Notes: generated from the letters alone by a model not told the origin. A stretch of DNA of 64,000 nt from Devosia sp. (GCF_017744655.1 NZ_JAGIAW010000001.1:496001-560000); one strand, 5' to 3'. Shown: positions 47,388-56,776, counted from the stretch's first letter. A program made the numbers and translations.

Positions 47388-47427
47388 CAGGGGGCGCTCC
47401 GCAAGGGGCGGCCCCTGTCTCGTTTTT
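47388..47427 (+). terminator. Terminator after the flavin reductase gene
   Basis: CAGGGG (47388-47393) pairs with CCCCTG (47412-47417) and TTTTT follows (47423-47427). A second imperfect stem, ACGAGGACCT/AGGTCTCGT, precedes it. Confidence 0.65.
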
Positions 47428-47511
47428 GAATCCGTTACGCTTATGGTGTTGTTTGTGTAAGGTGCCGGGTGTATAGCGGCGCCCGCCCTTAAACAGAGAG
47501 CCCCAAAGCTC

Positions 47512-49434
47512 ATGACGCAAGCGGAAACCACCGGCCATCAGGCTGGTATCGCGGCGGCCGACCATATTGGCCATGCGAAAAGCAATCTGCCCATCCTTAC
47601 CCTTGGTGCAATCGGCGTCGTCTACGGGGACATTGGTACCAGTCCGATCTATGCCTTCCGGCAGGCCATGTATGTGCGGCCAGGGGCCGCTTCCTCGGAT
47701 ATTGAAGTGCTGGGGCTTCTCTCGCTGATCGTCTGGGCGCTGACCCTGACCGTTGCGGTCAAGTACGTGTTCTTCGTGACCCGTGCCGACAACAATGGCG
47801 AAGGTGGCACGCTCTCGCTTATGGCCTTGGCGCGCAAGACTTTTACCAATCCGCCCGTCTGGATTACCGCCCTCGGCGTGCTCGGCGCGGCGCTGTTTTT
47901 CGGCGACGCGATCATCACCCCGGCCGTCTCGGTGCTCTCGGCCGTCGAAGGCCTTGAGCTGGTGCAGCCGGGGATGACTCGCTGGGTTGTCCCGATCACG
48001 CTGGTTCTAATCCTCGGCGTTTTCGCGGTGCAGAGATTCGGTACGGCGAAAGTGTCCATCGTCTTCGGCCCGGTGACTGCTATCTGGTTCCTGACGCTTG
48101 GGATTGCCGGTCTTTCAAACATTATTCAGCACCCGGAAATTCTGTGGGCGATCAATCCTTTGCTGGGTGTTCAGTTTCTCGTCACCCATTTCGGCATCGC
48201 CTTCGTCGTCATCGGCGCCATCTTCCTGGCCGTGACCGGTGCGGAAGCTCTCTATGTCGATCTCGGTCACTTTGGCCGCAAGCCGATCGTTCTGGCGTGG
48301 TTCGGCCTGGTCTTTCCTTGCCTCTTGCTCAACTATTTCGGTCAGGGCGCTTATGTGATCAGCCACGGCGTCGACAATGTCGCGAGCCCGTTCTTCGAGA
48401 TGATTCCGGAATGGGGACTGCTGCCCTTCGTGATTCTCGCGACCATGGCGACCATCATTGCCAGCCAGGCGGTGATCACTGGCACCTATAGTCTCACGCA
48501 GCAGGCGATTGCTCTCAACATGCTGCCGCGCATGGTGGTGCACCACACCTCGGCGACGCAGAGCGGGCAGATTTATATGCCGCAGATCAATTCCATGCTG
48601 ATGATCGGCGTGCTGGTCCTGGTGGCTGCATTCGGCAGTTCCTCCGCACTTTCAAATGCTTACGGCATTGCTGTATCGGGCGTGATGATCGTGACGCTGA
48701 TGCTGCTTGTTGTCGTCATGTGGCGCAACTGGAAGTGGCATCCGATTGCCGTGGTGCTTTTCGGTGTGGCCTATCTTTGCATCGATGGCGGGTTCTTTGC
48801 CGCCAATGTCTCGAAATTGTTCCAGGGCGGCTGGGTGCCGGCGGCGGTGGCGCTGTTCGTGGCGCTGATCATGTGGAGCTGGATGGCCGGACGTCGGCGC
48901 CTGTCGGAAAAGACTCGGCGCGACGAGGTGCCGCTGGAATTCCTCGTCAACAATCTCGCCAAGAAAAAGCCGACCACGGTGCCGGGCACGGCGATTTTTC
49001 TCACCAGCGATATCGAGGGCGCGCCGACGGCGCTGCTGCATTCTCTCAAGCATTACAAGGTGTTGCACGAGCAGAACGTCATCCTGACGGTTCGGACTTC
49101 GGCTTCGCCGCGCGTGCCTGATGATGAGAAGGTGACGATCGATGCCTATAACGAGCTGTTCTTCCGCGTCGTCGTGACGTTCGGCTATATGGAAACGCCC
49201 AATATTCCGACGGCTTTAGCGCTGGCGCGCAAGCTCGGATGGAAGTTCGACATCATGTCGACATCGTTCTTCCTGTCGCGACGTTCGCTGAAACTGGGCA
49301 AGAAGAGTGGGCCGTTGCGCTTCTGGCAGGACCGGTTGTTCATCCGTCTCGCCCGCAATGCGAGCGACGCGACCGAGTACTTCCACATTCCCACCGGTCG
49401 CGTGGTGGAAATCGGCACTCAGGTCGTCATCTAG
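47512..49434 (+). CDS. kup: Potassium transporter Kup
   Basis: 640 residues of the KUP/HAK/KT family, proton-coupled K+ uptake at the inner membrane. About twelve transmembrane helices fill the first ~450 residues, starting with LGAIGVVYGDIGTSPIYAFRQAM, the conserved GVVYGDIGTSP signature. The C-terminal ~190 residues are soluble (VPGTAIFLTSDIEGAPTALLHSLKH). The ATG at 47512 fits. The gene is preceded by a GC-rich hairpin after the flavin reductase. Confidence 0.96.
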   Translation: MTQAETTGHQAGIAAADHIGHAKSNLPILTLGAIGVVYGDIGTSPIYAFRQAMYVRPGAASSDIEVLGLLSLIVWALTLTVAVKYVFFVTRADNNGEGGTLSLMALARKTFTNPPVWITALGVLGAALFFGDAIITPAVSVLSAVEGLELVQPGMTRWVVPITLVLILGVFAVQRFGTAKVSIVFGPVTAIWFLTLGIAGLSNIIQHPEILWAINPLLGVQFLVTHFGIAFVVIGAIFLAVTGAEALYVDLGHFGRKPIVLAWFGLVFPCLLLNYFGQGAYVISHGVDNVASPFFEMIPEWGLLPFVILATMATIIASQAVITGTYSLTQQAIALNMLPRMVVHHTSATQSGQIYMPQINSMLMIGVLVLVAAFGSSSALSNAYGIAVSGVMIVTLMLLVVVMWRNWKWHPIAVVLFGVAYLCIDGGFFAANVSKLFQGGWVPAAVALFVALIMWSWMAGRRRLSEKTRRDEVPLEFLVNNLAKKKPTTVPGTAIFLTSDIEGAPTALLHSLKHYKVLHEQNVILTVRTSASPRVPDDEKVTIDAYNELFFRVVVTFGYMETPNIPTALALARKLGWKFDIMSTSFFLSRRSLKLGKKSGPLRFWQDRLFIRLARNASDATEYFHIPTGRVVEIGTQVVI

Positions 49435-49477
49435 CTAGCAGACTGCTCACATTGAGTGTCGCGCCTGGCCGAATTGG

Positions 49478-49897
49478 TTAGCGCGGCATGTCGGGGCAGA
49501 CGGTGGGGACAGTCGCGGGCGCAAAGCGCTGTTCGACGACGTCGCTGCCGAGCTTGAGGGACAGGATAAGTTCGTCGGCCGTGAGGGACGAAATATCGGC
49601 ATTGATGGTCATGCCGTCTTCTTCCCAGGAAATCGCCGTGTCGGAGACTTGCTGCCATTTGGAGAGGCGATAGGTCTCCCAGCAGCTATCGCTGACGAGC
49701 GTGCCGTCGGCGAGGAAGATCTGCATGGTGCCGGGGCTGGCCGACTCGCCCTGCTGGACCCAGACCTTGTTGAGCAGCGGATTGTCGCTGTCGCCTTCGT
49801 CTTCGATCGCTGCCTCTTCGGCGGTTGCCGGTAGGCAGGCTGCGGTTCCAACTCCCCAGACGCTCAGAAGCGCGATGACGGCAGCCTTGGTATCCAT
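49478..49897 (-). CDS. Exported protein of unknown function
   Basis: 139 residues with an N-terminal signal-like stretch (AAVIALLSVWGVGTAACLPATA) and an acidic start of the mature part. The core, VWVQQGESASPGTMQIFLADGTLVSDSCWETYRLSKWQQV, looks like a small beta-rich exported domain (META/DUF-type). Cys residues near the middle and C-terminus may form a disulfide. GGGAAGAG before the ATG at 49897 supports this start; longer frames lie in the neighbouring sequence. No function is known. Confidence 0.77.
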   Translation of the reverse strand: MDTKAAVIALLSVWGVGTAACLPATAEEAAIEDEGDSDNPLLNKVWVQQGESASPGTMQIFLADGTLVSDSCWETYRLSKWQQVSDTAISWEEDGMTINADISSLTADELILSLKLGSDVVEQRFAPATVPTVCPDMPR

Positions 49898-50036
49898 GTT
49901 CTCTTCCCTTGAGCTTGACGCTGAAGTGGGTATCGGCAGCGCTTGGCTCAAGGGTGTATTCGCCTTGCGGCGAAATTTCGATAGGTCGGTGAAATTGTTG
50001 GGGCGATCGCTGGTTGCGGCTCGCCCCAAATGAGCC

Positions 50037-51158
50037 TCAGCCCCGCAAGCCGAGTACGCGGTCGTGCTCGGAGACGCGTTGGGTCTGGACGGGCCAGAGC
50101 GAGTAGTCCTCGGCACCGAGATAGCGCTGGGCGTGGACTGGCCAATTGGGATCGTTGAGCGCGCCACGGGCGAGGGCGATGAAATCGGCGTCGCCACTGG
50201 CGATGATCGATTCGGCGGCATCGAAATCGCCGAGAAGGCCGACGGCCATGGTCGGAATGTCGGCGCCCTGCTTCACGGCGCGGGCGAAGGGCACCTGGTA
50301 GGAGGCGGCATAGGCGATGCGGCCCTGGGCGAAGCCGCTGCTCGAGCAGTCGATGGCGTCGACGCCGCGCGCCTTGAGTTCTCGGGCCAGCACGACGCTA
50401 TCCTCGACGGTCCAGCCGCCTTCGGCATTGTCGCTGACGGAAATGCGGACCAGCAGGGGCTTTTGCGCGGGCCAGACGGCGCGCATGGCCTCGGTGACTT
50501 CCAACAGGAGCCGCATGCGGTTTTCTCGGGAGCCGCCATATTCATCCGTGCGGTGATTGGCGAGCGGCGAGAGGAATTCGTTGAGCAGGTAGCCGTGGGC
50601 CGCGTGGATTTCGATGGTGTCGAAACCGGCCTTTTCGGCACGCTGGGCGGCGCTGACGAAACCGTCGATGACGTGCTGGATGCCGGCTTTGTCGAGCGCT
50701 AGCGGCACCTGGAAATTGGGATTGGTGGGATCGTGCGATTCCGCCGAGGGGGCAACGGGCTGCCAGTGCTCATAGCCGGCCGCGCGGCGCTGTTCTTCGG
50801 TTTGCAGGGTTTCGGGGCCGCGCCAGGCGACGGGCGTCGAGGCCTTGCGGCCGGCATGGGCGAGCTGGATGCCGGCGGCGGCGCCCTGGCTATGGAGAAA
50901 ATCGACGATGCGGGCCAGGGGAGCGATCTGTTCGTCCTTCCAGAGGCCGAGATCGCCATAAGTGATGCGTCCCTCGGGCACGACGCTGGTCGCTTCGAAA
51001 ATGACGAGACCGAAGCCGCCAATGCCGAAGCGCGACAGATGCGCGAAGTGCCAGTCATTGGCAAAGCCATCCACGGCCGAATACTGACACATGGGGGCAA
51101 CGACCGTCCGATTGCGCAGGGTGAGGTCGCGCAGCGTGAAAGGGGACATTAGCGTCAT
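50037..51158 (-). CDS. Old Yellow Enzyme family oxidoreductase (YqjM-like)
   Basis: 373-residue FMN-dependent ene-reductase, TIM barrel. APMCQYSAVDGFANDWHFAHL (about 25-45) has the Cys and Tyr typical of the YqjM (thermophilic-like) class, and HAAHGYLLNEFLSPLANHRTDEYGGSRENR supplies the substrate-binding His pair and the FMN region. These enzymes reduce activated double bonds of aldehydes, ketones and nitro compounds. The ATG at 51158 is used; an ATG three codons in is an alternative. It is divergent from an alpha/beta hydrolase gene with a palindromic operator between them. Confidence 0.93.
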   Translation of the reverse strand: MTLMSPFTLRDLTLRNRTVVAPMCQYSAVDGFANDWHFAHLSRFGIGGFGLVIFEATSVVPEGRITYGDLGLWKDEQIAPLARIVDFLHSQGAAAGIQLAHAGRKASTPVAWRGPETLQTEEQRRAAGYEHWQPVAPSAESHDPTNPNFQVPLALDKAGIQHVIDGFVSAAQRAEKAGFDTIEIHAAHGYLLNEFLSPLANHRTDEYGGSRENRMRLLLEVTEAMRAVWPAQKPLLVRISVSDNAEGGWTVEDSVVLARELKARGVDAIDCSSSGFAQGRIAYAASYQVPFARAVKQGADIPTMAVGLLGDFDAAESIIASGDADFIALARGALNDPNWPVHAQRYLGAEDYSLWPVQTQRVSEHDRVLGLRG

Positions 51159-51222
51159 GGAAGGTCTCTTGGGATAATTGCCGGGGAGGGCGACGAGGAG
51201 ATAGATGCATACTCCTGCATTC

Positions 51223-51238
51223 ATCGGCAAGTGCCGAT
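51223..51238. promoter_or_regulatory. Palindromic operator candidate between OYE and hydrolase genes
   Basis: ATCGGCA (51223-51229), AG, TGCCGAT (51232-51238): a perfect 7-bp dyad in the divergent promoter region. No regulator gene is adjacent. Confidence 0.5.
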
Positions 51239-51304
51239 AAAAGAACCGGCTCTTGCGCCTGGTGCATGTCACTGGCTAGTTACTTTGCGGTCAGGGAGGA
51301 CAGA

Positions 51305-52189
51305 ATGCCGATAACCCGTTCCCGTTTCAGCGAATTGCTTGGTTTTGAAGAGCCGGCGGTATCGCTGGTATCGAGCGAAGAGGAGCCGCAGGGCGACTAT
51401 GTCATCGAGCATTTGCGGCTGCGCATCGGCGACGAGGTGGTGCGCGGGATTTTGACCCGCCCGGCCGAGCCGGAGGGGCGGCTGCCGGCCATTCTCTATG
51501 GGCATTCGCATGGCGGCGCCTATGCCATCGGGGCGCGGGAACTGCTCGATGGGCGGGAATATCTGGCGGGCCCGCTCGGCCCGGTCTTTGCGCGGGCGGG
51601 TTATGTTACGCTTGCTATCGACATGCCGATCTTCGGCGAGCGGGCGACGGTGAGCGAGAGTTTTGCGGCCAAGGCGCTGCTTTGGCAGGGCAAATCGCTG
51701 TTTGGGCAGATGGTCTCGGAGCACGCGGCGGCGCTGACCTATCTTGCCGGGCGCGAGGATGTCGATCCCGCGCGGATCGGAGCATTCGGGATTTCGATGG
51801 GCTGCACGCTGAGCTATTGGCTTGCGGCGCTGGATGACCGGATCGCGGCGGTGGCGCATCTCTGTTGCTTCGCCGACTTCCGCACCATGATCGAGCTTGG
51901 GGCGCATGACGGGCACGGGATTTATCTTACCGTGCCGGGGCTGCTGCGCGAGGCGGATGGCGGGACGATTGCTGCCCTCGTGGCGCCGCGGCCGCAACTG
52001 GTCTGCATCGGCGAGGCAGACAAGCTGCCGCCGCCGCTGGCCGTGGAGCGAGCCTGGGCGGAATTGGCGCCGGCCTATGCGGGGATTGAAGAGCGGCTGG
52101 AGCTGGTCAGCGAGCCGGGGGTGGAGCACCAGGAAACGCCGCTGATGCGGGATTCCATGCTGGCGTTTTTTGGGAAGTGGTTGGGATAG
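51305..52189 (+). CDS. Alpha/beta hydrolase (acyl esterase / dienelactone-hydrolase-like)
   Basis: 294 residues. The nucleophile elbow GISMG (about residue 160) with GHSHGG (oxyanion region, about 72) and a late GVEHQE His make a probable Ser-Asp-His triad; this suits the acetyl-xylan-esterase or prolyl-oligopeptidase-like branch. GGGAGGACAG before the ATG at 51305 is strong, favouring it over an upstream in-frame start. Its divergent pairing with an ene-reductase hints at detoxification of an unsaturated ester, which is only a guess. Confidence 0.85.
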   Translation: MPITRSRFSELLGFEEPAVSLVSSEEEPQGDYVIEHLRLRIGDEVVRGILTRPAEPEGRLPAILYGHSHGGAYAIGARELLDGREYLAGPLGPVFARAGYVTLAIDMPIFGERATVSESFAAKALLWQGKSLFGQMVSEHAAALTYLAGREDVDPARIGAFGISMGCTLSYWLAALDDRIAAVAHLCCFADFRTMIELGAHDGHGIYLTVPGLLREADGGTIAALVAPRPQLVCIGEADKLPPPLAVERAWAELAPAYAGIEERLELVSEPGVEHQETPLMRDSMLAFFGKWLG

Positions 52190-52272
52190 GAAGAAGCCCA
52201 ACTAGCCTCCTGATGGGGCTCACGGGCGGGCTGGGCCAAGTTGGTGTTTTTCTTCCGCTTGCAAGCACGGCG

Positions 52273-52344
52273 TCATTCCCGCGAAAGCGGGAATCTTCCT
52301 TTCACGCGCGCCGAGGCAGAGATTCCCGCTTTCGCGGGAATGAC
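52273..52344. repeat. Intergenic palindromic repeat, family B, copy 4
   Basis: ATTCCCGCGAAAGCGGGAAT and GATTCCCGCTTTCGCGGGAAT arms around a ~25-base loop, a well-preserved copy. It lies between the hydrolase gene and the first lacI gene. Confidence 0.88.
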
Positions 52345-52384
52345 GCCGTGGATGTGGGCAGGCGGGTGGTAGAGGGGACTGGAT

Positions 52385-53410
52385 TCACACCAGATCGCTC
52401 TCGCCCGGAATAAGCTCCATGGGCCAGACCCGTTGCACCATGCCAAGGGGATAGGCATCGGCATAGGCGGGCATGCTGGCGAGGAGGGATTCGCCCAGCG
52501 CCACGCCGAGATCGCGTAGCGAGAGGCGGAAGCAGGTGAGGCGTGGGGACATGAAGCGCGATACCGGATTGTCGCGAAAGCCGATGATGGCGAGGTCGCG
52601 GCCGGCTTGCAGACCGGCCTCGGCCAATTGGCGGTAAAGGCCAAGCGCCAGAAGTTCGTAGTTGAGGATGATGGCGGTCGGGCGGTCCTTCATCGTCAAG
52701 AGGTCGTGGCCAAGCTGATAGCCGCCCACTTCGGATGACGGCACGCGGATGATCAGCGAGGGGTCGAGCGGCAGGCCGTGGCGCTTGAGCGCGGCCTTAT
52801 AGCTATCGAGGAAGACAAAGCCGAGATTGATGTCATTGCTCGGCACGGCCGCAGCGATGCGGCTATGGCCGGCTGCCACGAGCCGATCGATACCGCGGCG
52901 CGCGACGCCGTCGAAATCGAGATCGATCCAGGGATAGTCGCCCGGCGTCATGGAGCGGCCGAGGGCGATGAATGGGATGCGGGCCTTGGTGAGCAGATCG
53001 ATACGCGCATCCTTGCGGTGCGTGGCCGAGATGATCAGCCCATCCACAAGGCGCCGGCCGATCATACGCTGCAGATAGGCCGAGGGGTCTTCGTCGGCCG
53101 GGCAGGGCAGGGCAACGAGGTCGAGGTGGTGGCGGGTGAGAACCGACTGCACGCCATCGAAGACGCCCATGAAGAAGGTGTCGCTATTGCTGTTGATGTC
53201 GGCACCGAGCTCGATCATGAAACCGATGGCGTTGGTATTGCCCTGGCGCAGGCTGCGGCCGGCCTGATTGGGCACATAGCCCATGGCGGCGGCGGCTTCG
53301 AGCACGCGGCGGCGCGTGTCTTCGCTGACATCGGTCCGGCCATTGAGCGCGCGGGAAACCGTGCCGATGGAAATGTTCAAATCCTGCGCCAGGCGCCTGA
53401 TGCCCTTCAT
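52385..53410 (-). CDS. LacI family transcriptional regulator 1
   Basis: 341 residues. The N-terminal helix-turn-helix is IRRLAQDLNISIGTVSRALNGRTDVSEDTRRRV with the hinge helix following; the C-terminal periplasmic-binding-protein-like domain binds a sugar effector. The start is ATG at 53410, after GGGGGACGG; an earlier ATG at 53443 would add 11 residues unlike family members. It is divergent from the Gfo/Idh/MocA gene, and the palindrome CGTAAACGTTTACG at 53574 is the expected kind of site for it. Confidence 0.93.
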   Translation of the reverse strand: MKGIRRLAQDLNISIGTVSRALNGRTDVSEDTRRRVLEAAAAMGYVPNQAGRSLRQGNTNAIGFMIELGADINSNSDTFFMGVFDGVQSVLTRHHLDLVALPCPADEDPSAYLQRMIGRRLVDGLIISATHRKDARIDLLTKARIPFIALGRSMTPGDYPWIDLDFDGVARRGIDRLVAAGHSRIAAAVPSNDINLGFVFLDSYKAALKRHGLPLDPSLIIRVPSSEVGGYQLGHDLLTMKDRPTAIILNYELLALGLYRQLAEAGLQAGRDLAIIGFRDNPVSRFMSPRLTCFRLSLRDLGVALGESLLASMPAYADAYPLGMVQRVWPMELIPGESDLV

Positions 53411-53521
53411 CCGTCCCCCAAAAAGCCCACCGGAGCTGCTCACTGTTCGCTGAAAGAATGAGCAATCTCAAGGCCCTGCGAACTGTTCTTTTGTGCCGGC
53501 CGAAATTTTCTCAACAGGCAC

Positions 53522-53587
53522 CAAAAACGTTTACGGAACCGTCTTGACATGGATTTCATCTCAATTGTAGCGTCGTAAACGTTTACG
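53522..53587 (+). promoter_or_regulatory. LacI-type operators and -35 box before the dehydrogenase gene
   Basis: CGTAAACGTTTACG (53574-53587) is a perfect 14-bp palindrome. A second site, CAAAAACGTTTACG (53522-53535), matches it at 12 of 14 positions. TTGACA (53544-53549) lies between them, so a bound repressor would cover the promoter. The -10 box is not clear. Confidence 0.7.
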
Positions 53588-53645
53588 GTAACGAGACCCT
53601 CAAGGCTGCTTCAAGAAACAGCCGGTCCGTTGCGGGGAGGGTTTT

Positions 53646-54680
53646 GTGCAGTTTACGGCCGTTCTTGCGGGTTGCGGAGCCATGTCCAAAGGCTGGCTCA
53701 GCGCATTGACCGAGCACCCCTTGCTCAAGGGGCGGGTGCGGGTCGTTGGGCTTGTCGATCTTGACCCGAAAGTGGCCGAGGCGCGCGCCGCGGAATTCTC
53801 GCTTGGCGATGCGGTGATCGGTAGCGATCTCGATACCGTTCTTTCTCAGACCAAGCCGGACCTGCTGTTCGATGTGGTGGTGCCCAGTGCGCGGCCGGCT
53901 TTGGTGGCGACGGGGCTCGCCCATGGCTGTCATGTTCTTACTGAAAAGCCGATGGCGCCGACGCTGGATAGCGCGCGCACGATGGTGGAACAGGCCAAGG
54001 CGGCAGGGCAGGTTCACGCCGTGGTGCAGAACCGGCGCTATGTGCCGGGCGTGCGGCGCATCCGGCAGCTGATCGAGAGCGGAGCGCTGGGCCAGCTAAC
54101 CTCCGTCAATTGCGATTTCTTCGTTGGCGCGCATTTCGGCGGATTCCGCGAAGAGATGGAAAACGTGCTGCTGCTCGACATGGCGATCCATACGCTTGAT
54201 GCCGCACGCTTCATGGTCGGCACGGCGCCCAAGGCGGTCTATTGCCTCGAGGTCAATCCGCCGGGCTCTTGGTATGCCCATGGCGCGGCGGCCAATGCGA
54301 TCTACGAGTTCGAGAACGACATCGTCTTCAACTATCGCGGCAGCTGGAGCGCCGAAGGGGCGAATACGAGCTGGGAGTCTTCCTGGCGGATCGTGGGCAC
54401 CAAGGGCACGCTGCTCTGGGATGGCTACAACAGGTTCGAGGCGCATCAGGTTGCGGGCGCGGAAGGCTTTTTCCGGCCGCTGGAGCCGCTCGCCATTCCC
54501 GAAATGCCCGACGCTTCCAAGACCGAGGGGCATGCCAGCGTCATTGCTGACTTCCTCGACGCCATCGAGAGCGGCGCACAGCCGGAGACGGTGGGCAGCG
54601 ACAACATTAAAAGCCTCGCCATGGTCTTTGCGGCCATCGAAAGCGCCAAGCTCAAGCAACGTGTTTCCATTTCTGTTTAG
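53646..54680 (+). CDS. Gfo/Idh/MocA family oxidoreductase
   Basis: 344 residues. The Rossmann motif reads AGCGAMSKGW (about 8-17) and EKPMAPT (about 101-107) is the conserved EKP motif that contacts nicotinamide. The C-terminal half is the GFO_IDH_MocA beta-sheet domain with a DMAIHTLDAARFMVG stretch. Members oxidise or epimerise sugars, e.g. inositol or 1,5-anhydrofructose. The start is GTG at 53646 with GGGAGGG before it. It is cotranscribed with a sugar-isomerase-like gene, implying a sugar oxidation route in this locus. Confidence 0.92.
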   Translation: MQFTAVLAGCGAMSKGWLSALTEHPLLKGRVRVVGLVDLDPKVAEARAAEFSLGDAVIGSDLDTVLSQTKPDLLFDVVVPSARPALVATGLAHGCHVLTEKPMAPTLDSARTMVEQAKAAGQVHAVVQNRRYVPGVRRIRQLIESGALGQLTSVNCDFFVGAHFGGFREEMENVLLLDMAIHTLDAARFMVGTAPKAVYCLEVNPPGSWYAHGAAANAIYEFENDIVFNYRGSWSAEGANTSWESSWRIVGTKGTLLWDGYNRFEAHQVAGAEGFFRPLEPLAIPEMPDASKTEGHASVIADFLDAIESGAQPETVGSDNIKSLAMVFAAIESAKLKQRVSISV

Positions 54681-54692
54681 GATTTTCGTTCA

Positions 54693-55589
54693 GTGACCAA
54701 CCCCGCCAAATCCATTCGCATCGGCACCATGATCCAGTCCACCGAGGGCAAGGCTCCGGAGAATATCGCCAAGATTGCCGATCTGGGCTTTGAGAGCTTT
54801 GAGCCGTTCTTCTGGCAGACGACCAATGGGCAGGACTTGGCGGAACTCGGCAAGCGTTGCCGCGACGCGATTGGAGATCGGGATATCACGATTTCGACCA
54901 TCGGCATGTTCGGCAATCCGCTGGAGACGCAGGAGAAGGACCTGCTTACGCTCGAAGGGTGGAAGCAGTGCATCGACAATGCGCACCATTTTGGCGCGAC
55001 ATGCGTGGCTGGGTTTACCGGGCGTATTCGTAACAAGCCTCTTACGGATAGCCTGCCGCGCTACAAGGAAGTGTGGAGCGAGCTGGCCAAGCGCGCGGCG
55101 GACAAGGGCGTGAAAATTGCCTTCGAAAACTGCGCCATGGACGGCAATTGGCAGACGGGCGACTGGAACATTGCGCACAATCCCGATGCCTGGGAGCTGA
55201 TGTTCAACGAGACGCCGGACGAGAATATTGGGCTCGAATGGGAGCCATGCCATCAGATGGTCTATCTGATCGAGCCGATCCCGCAGATCCGCAAATGGGC
55301 GCATAAATTCTTCCACGTGCATGGCAAGGACGCGACGATCCGCTGGGATGTCATTCGCGAGCACGGTGTCTTCGGCAAGGTGCCGTTCGTCTTCATGCGC
55401 ACGCCGGGCTTTGGCGACACCAATTGGACCGATGTGATCTCGGAGCTGCGGCTCGCCGGCTACCAGGGCTCGATCGATATCGAGGGCTGGCACGACCCGG
55501 TCTATCGCGGCGATCTCGAAATGACCGGCCAGGTGCATGCGCTCAATTATCTCAAGGCGAGCCGGGGTGGCGATTTCGTTTCGCCATAA
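54693..55589 (+). CDS. Sugar phosphate isomerase/epimerase family protein
   Basis: 298 residues of the AP-endonuclease-2-like TIM barrel (IolE/EboC-like). Metal-binding positions fit: IAFENCAMDGNWQTG, PDENIGLEWEPCHQMVYL, VHGKDATI and IDIEGWHDPVY. The start is GTG at 54693, 13 bp after the dehydrogenase gene. It probably isomerises or dehydrates the sugar product of the dehydrogenase; the true substrate is unknown. Expression would follow the LacI-controlled promoter upstream. Confidence 0.9.
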   Translation: MTNPAKSIRIGTMIQSTEGKAPENIAKIADLGFESFEPFFWQTTNGQDLAELGKRCRDAIGDRDITISTIGMFGNPLETQEKDLLTLEGWKQCIDNAHHFGATCVAGFTGRIRNKPLTDSLPRYKEVWSELAKRAADKGVKIAFENCAMDGNWQTGDWNIAHNPDAWELMFNETPDENIGLEWEPCHQMVYLIEPIPQIRKWAHKFFHVHGKDATIRWDVIREHGVFGKVPFVFMRTPGFGDTNWTDVISELRLAGYQGSIDIEGWHDPVYRGDLEMTGQVHALNYLKASRGGDFVSP

Positions 55590-55615
55590 ATCATACTTAA
55601 CTTGACGGAGCGAAA

Positions 55616-55650
55616 GAAAAGGTTTTCTCTGCACGAGAAAACGGTTTCTC
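55616..55650 (+). promoter_or_regulatory. LacI-type operators before the second lacI gene
   Basis: GAAAAGGTTTTC (55616-55627) is identical to the 12-mer at 61095-61106 before the GH127 gene. GAGAAAACGGTTTCTC (55635-55650) is a near palindrome next to it. TTGACG lies just upstream at 55602. This suggests autoregulation by the regulator encoded at 55664. Confidence 0.68.
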
Positions 55651-55663
55651 AGAGGAGGTTTTC

Positions 55664-56707
55664 GTGAGCGCTGGAGGAGGTCGGGTCCGTATTTATGACG
55701 TGGCAAGCCGCGCCGGCGTGAGCGTGGCGACGGCCTCCAAGGCGCTCAACGATACCGGGCGGATGACCGAGGAGACGCGGCAGCGCGTCAAGGCTGCGGC
55801 GACGGAACTTGGGTTTCGGCCCAATGCGATGGCGCGCGGGCTGATCCAGAAGCGCAGTTTTACCATTGGGCTGCTGACGAACGATACCTATGGGCGGTTT
55901 ACGCTGCCGGTGATGGCGGGGATTTCGGAGGCGCTGGTCGATCAGGGCGTGTCGGTTTTCCTCTGCGGGATCGAGGATGATCCGGCGCTGGGGCGGGTGC
56001 ATCTCGATGCCATGCTCGACAAGCAGGTGGATGGGATCATCGCGTCCGGAAAACGCATCGATCGGCGGTTGCCGGTGGATTTGAGCAATCTGCCGGTGCC
56101 GGTGGTCTATGCCTTTACCGAGGGCCATGAGGGCTCGGTGACGCTGGTTTCGGACGATTTTCAGGGTTCGACCGAAGCCGTTGAGCATCTGATCGCGCTC
56201 GGGCGGAAGCGTATCGCGCATGTTACGGGTCCCGAGACTTTTGCCTCGGTGAAGGAGCGAGCGAGGGCCTATCGGGCTGGCATTGGTGCAGAGGGCGTCG
56301 TGCTTTACGGCGCCTGGTCCGAGCATTGGGGCCATGAGGCGGTGGCGCAGCTCTGGCAACGGCGCGAGACGCCGGATGCCATTTTCTGCGGCAATGACCA
56401 GATTGCCCGCGGTGTGGTCGATGCTCTGCGCGAGCGCGGGGTGAAGGTGCCGGCGGACGTGTCGGTGGTGGGCTTTGACAATTGGGAAATTGTCGCGGGC
56501 CAGACGCGCCCGCCGCTGACTTCGGTCGACATGAATTTGACGGCTCTCGGCCGGGAGGCCGGGCGGCTGGTGCTGGAGCTTGCAGAGGGCAAGCCGGTGG
56601 AGCCGGGCGTGCGGAAACTGCCGTGCCAGCTCGTCATTCGAGAATCCTGTGGCGGTAACGCCGCGGTTACGGAACGTCGCGGAGGTCTTGTTACCGCCGC
56701 CGACTAA
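55664..56707 (+). CDS. LacI family transcriptional regulator 2
   Basis: 347 residues. The N-terminal helix-turn-helix is YDVASRAGVSVATASKALNDTGRMTEETRQRV, and the C-terminal sugar-sensing domain follows to the end. The start is GTG at 55664 with GAGGAGG at the right distance. It lies just before the ABC importer genes, in the same direction. Palindromes before its start and before the GH127 gene share the same 12-mer, so this protein is the best candidate to control the importer and hydrolase part of the locus. Confidence 0.94.
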   Translation: MSAGGGRVRIYDVASRAGVSVATASKALNDTGRMTEETRQRVKAAATELGFRPNAMARGLIQKRSFTIGLLTNDTYGRFTLPVMAGISEALVDQGVSVFLCGIEDDPALGRVHLDAMLDKQVDGIIASGKRIDRRLPVDLSNLPVPVVYAFTEGHEGSVTLVSDDFQGSTEAVEHLIALGRKRIAHVTGPETFASVKERARAYRAGIGAEGVVLYGAWSEHWGHEAVAQLWQRRETPDAIFCGNDQIARGVVDALRERGVKVPADVSVVGFDNWEIVAGQTRPPLTSVDMNLTALGREAGRLVLELAEGKPVEPGVRKLPCQLVIRESCGGNAAVTERRGGLVTAAD

Positions 56708-56776
56708 GCGCTGCTTTTGGGCAGGAGGGCCCTCGGCAGCATTTTTGCGGCGATTGTGCCGCTAGGGAGGAAGTAC

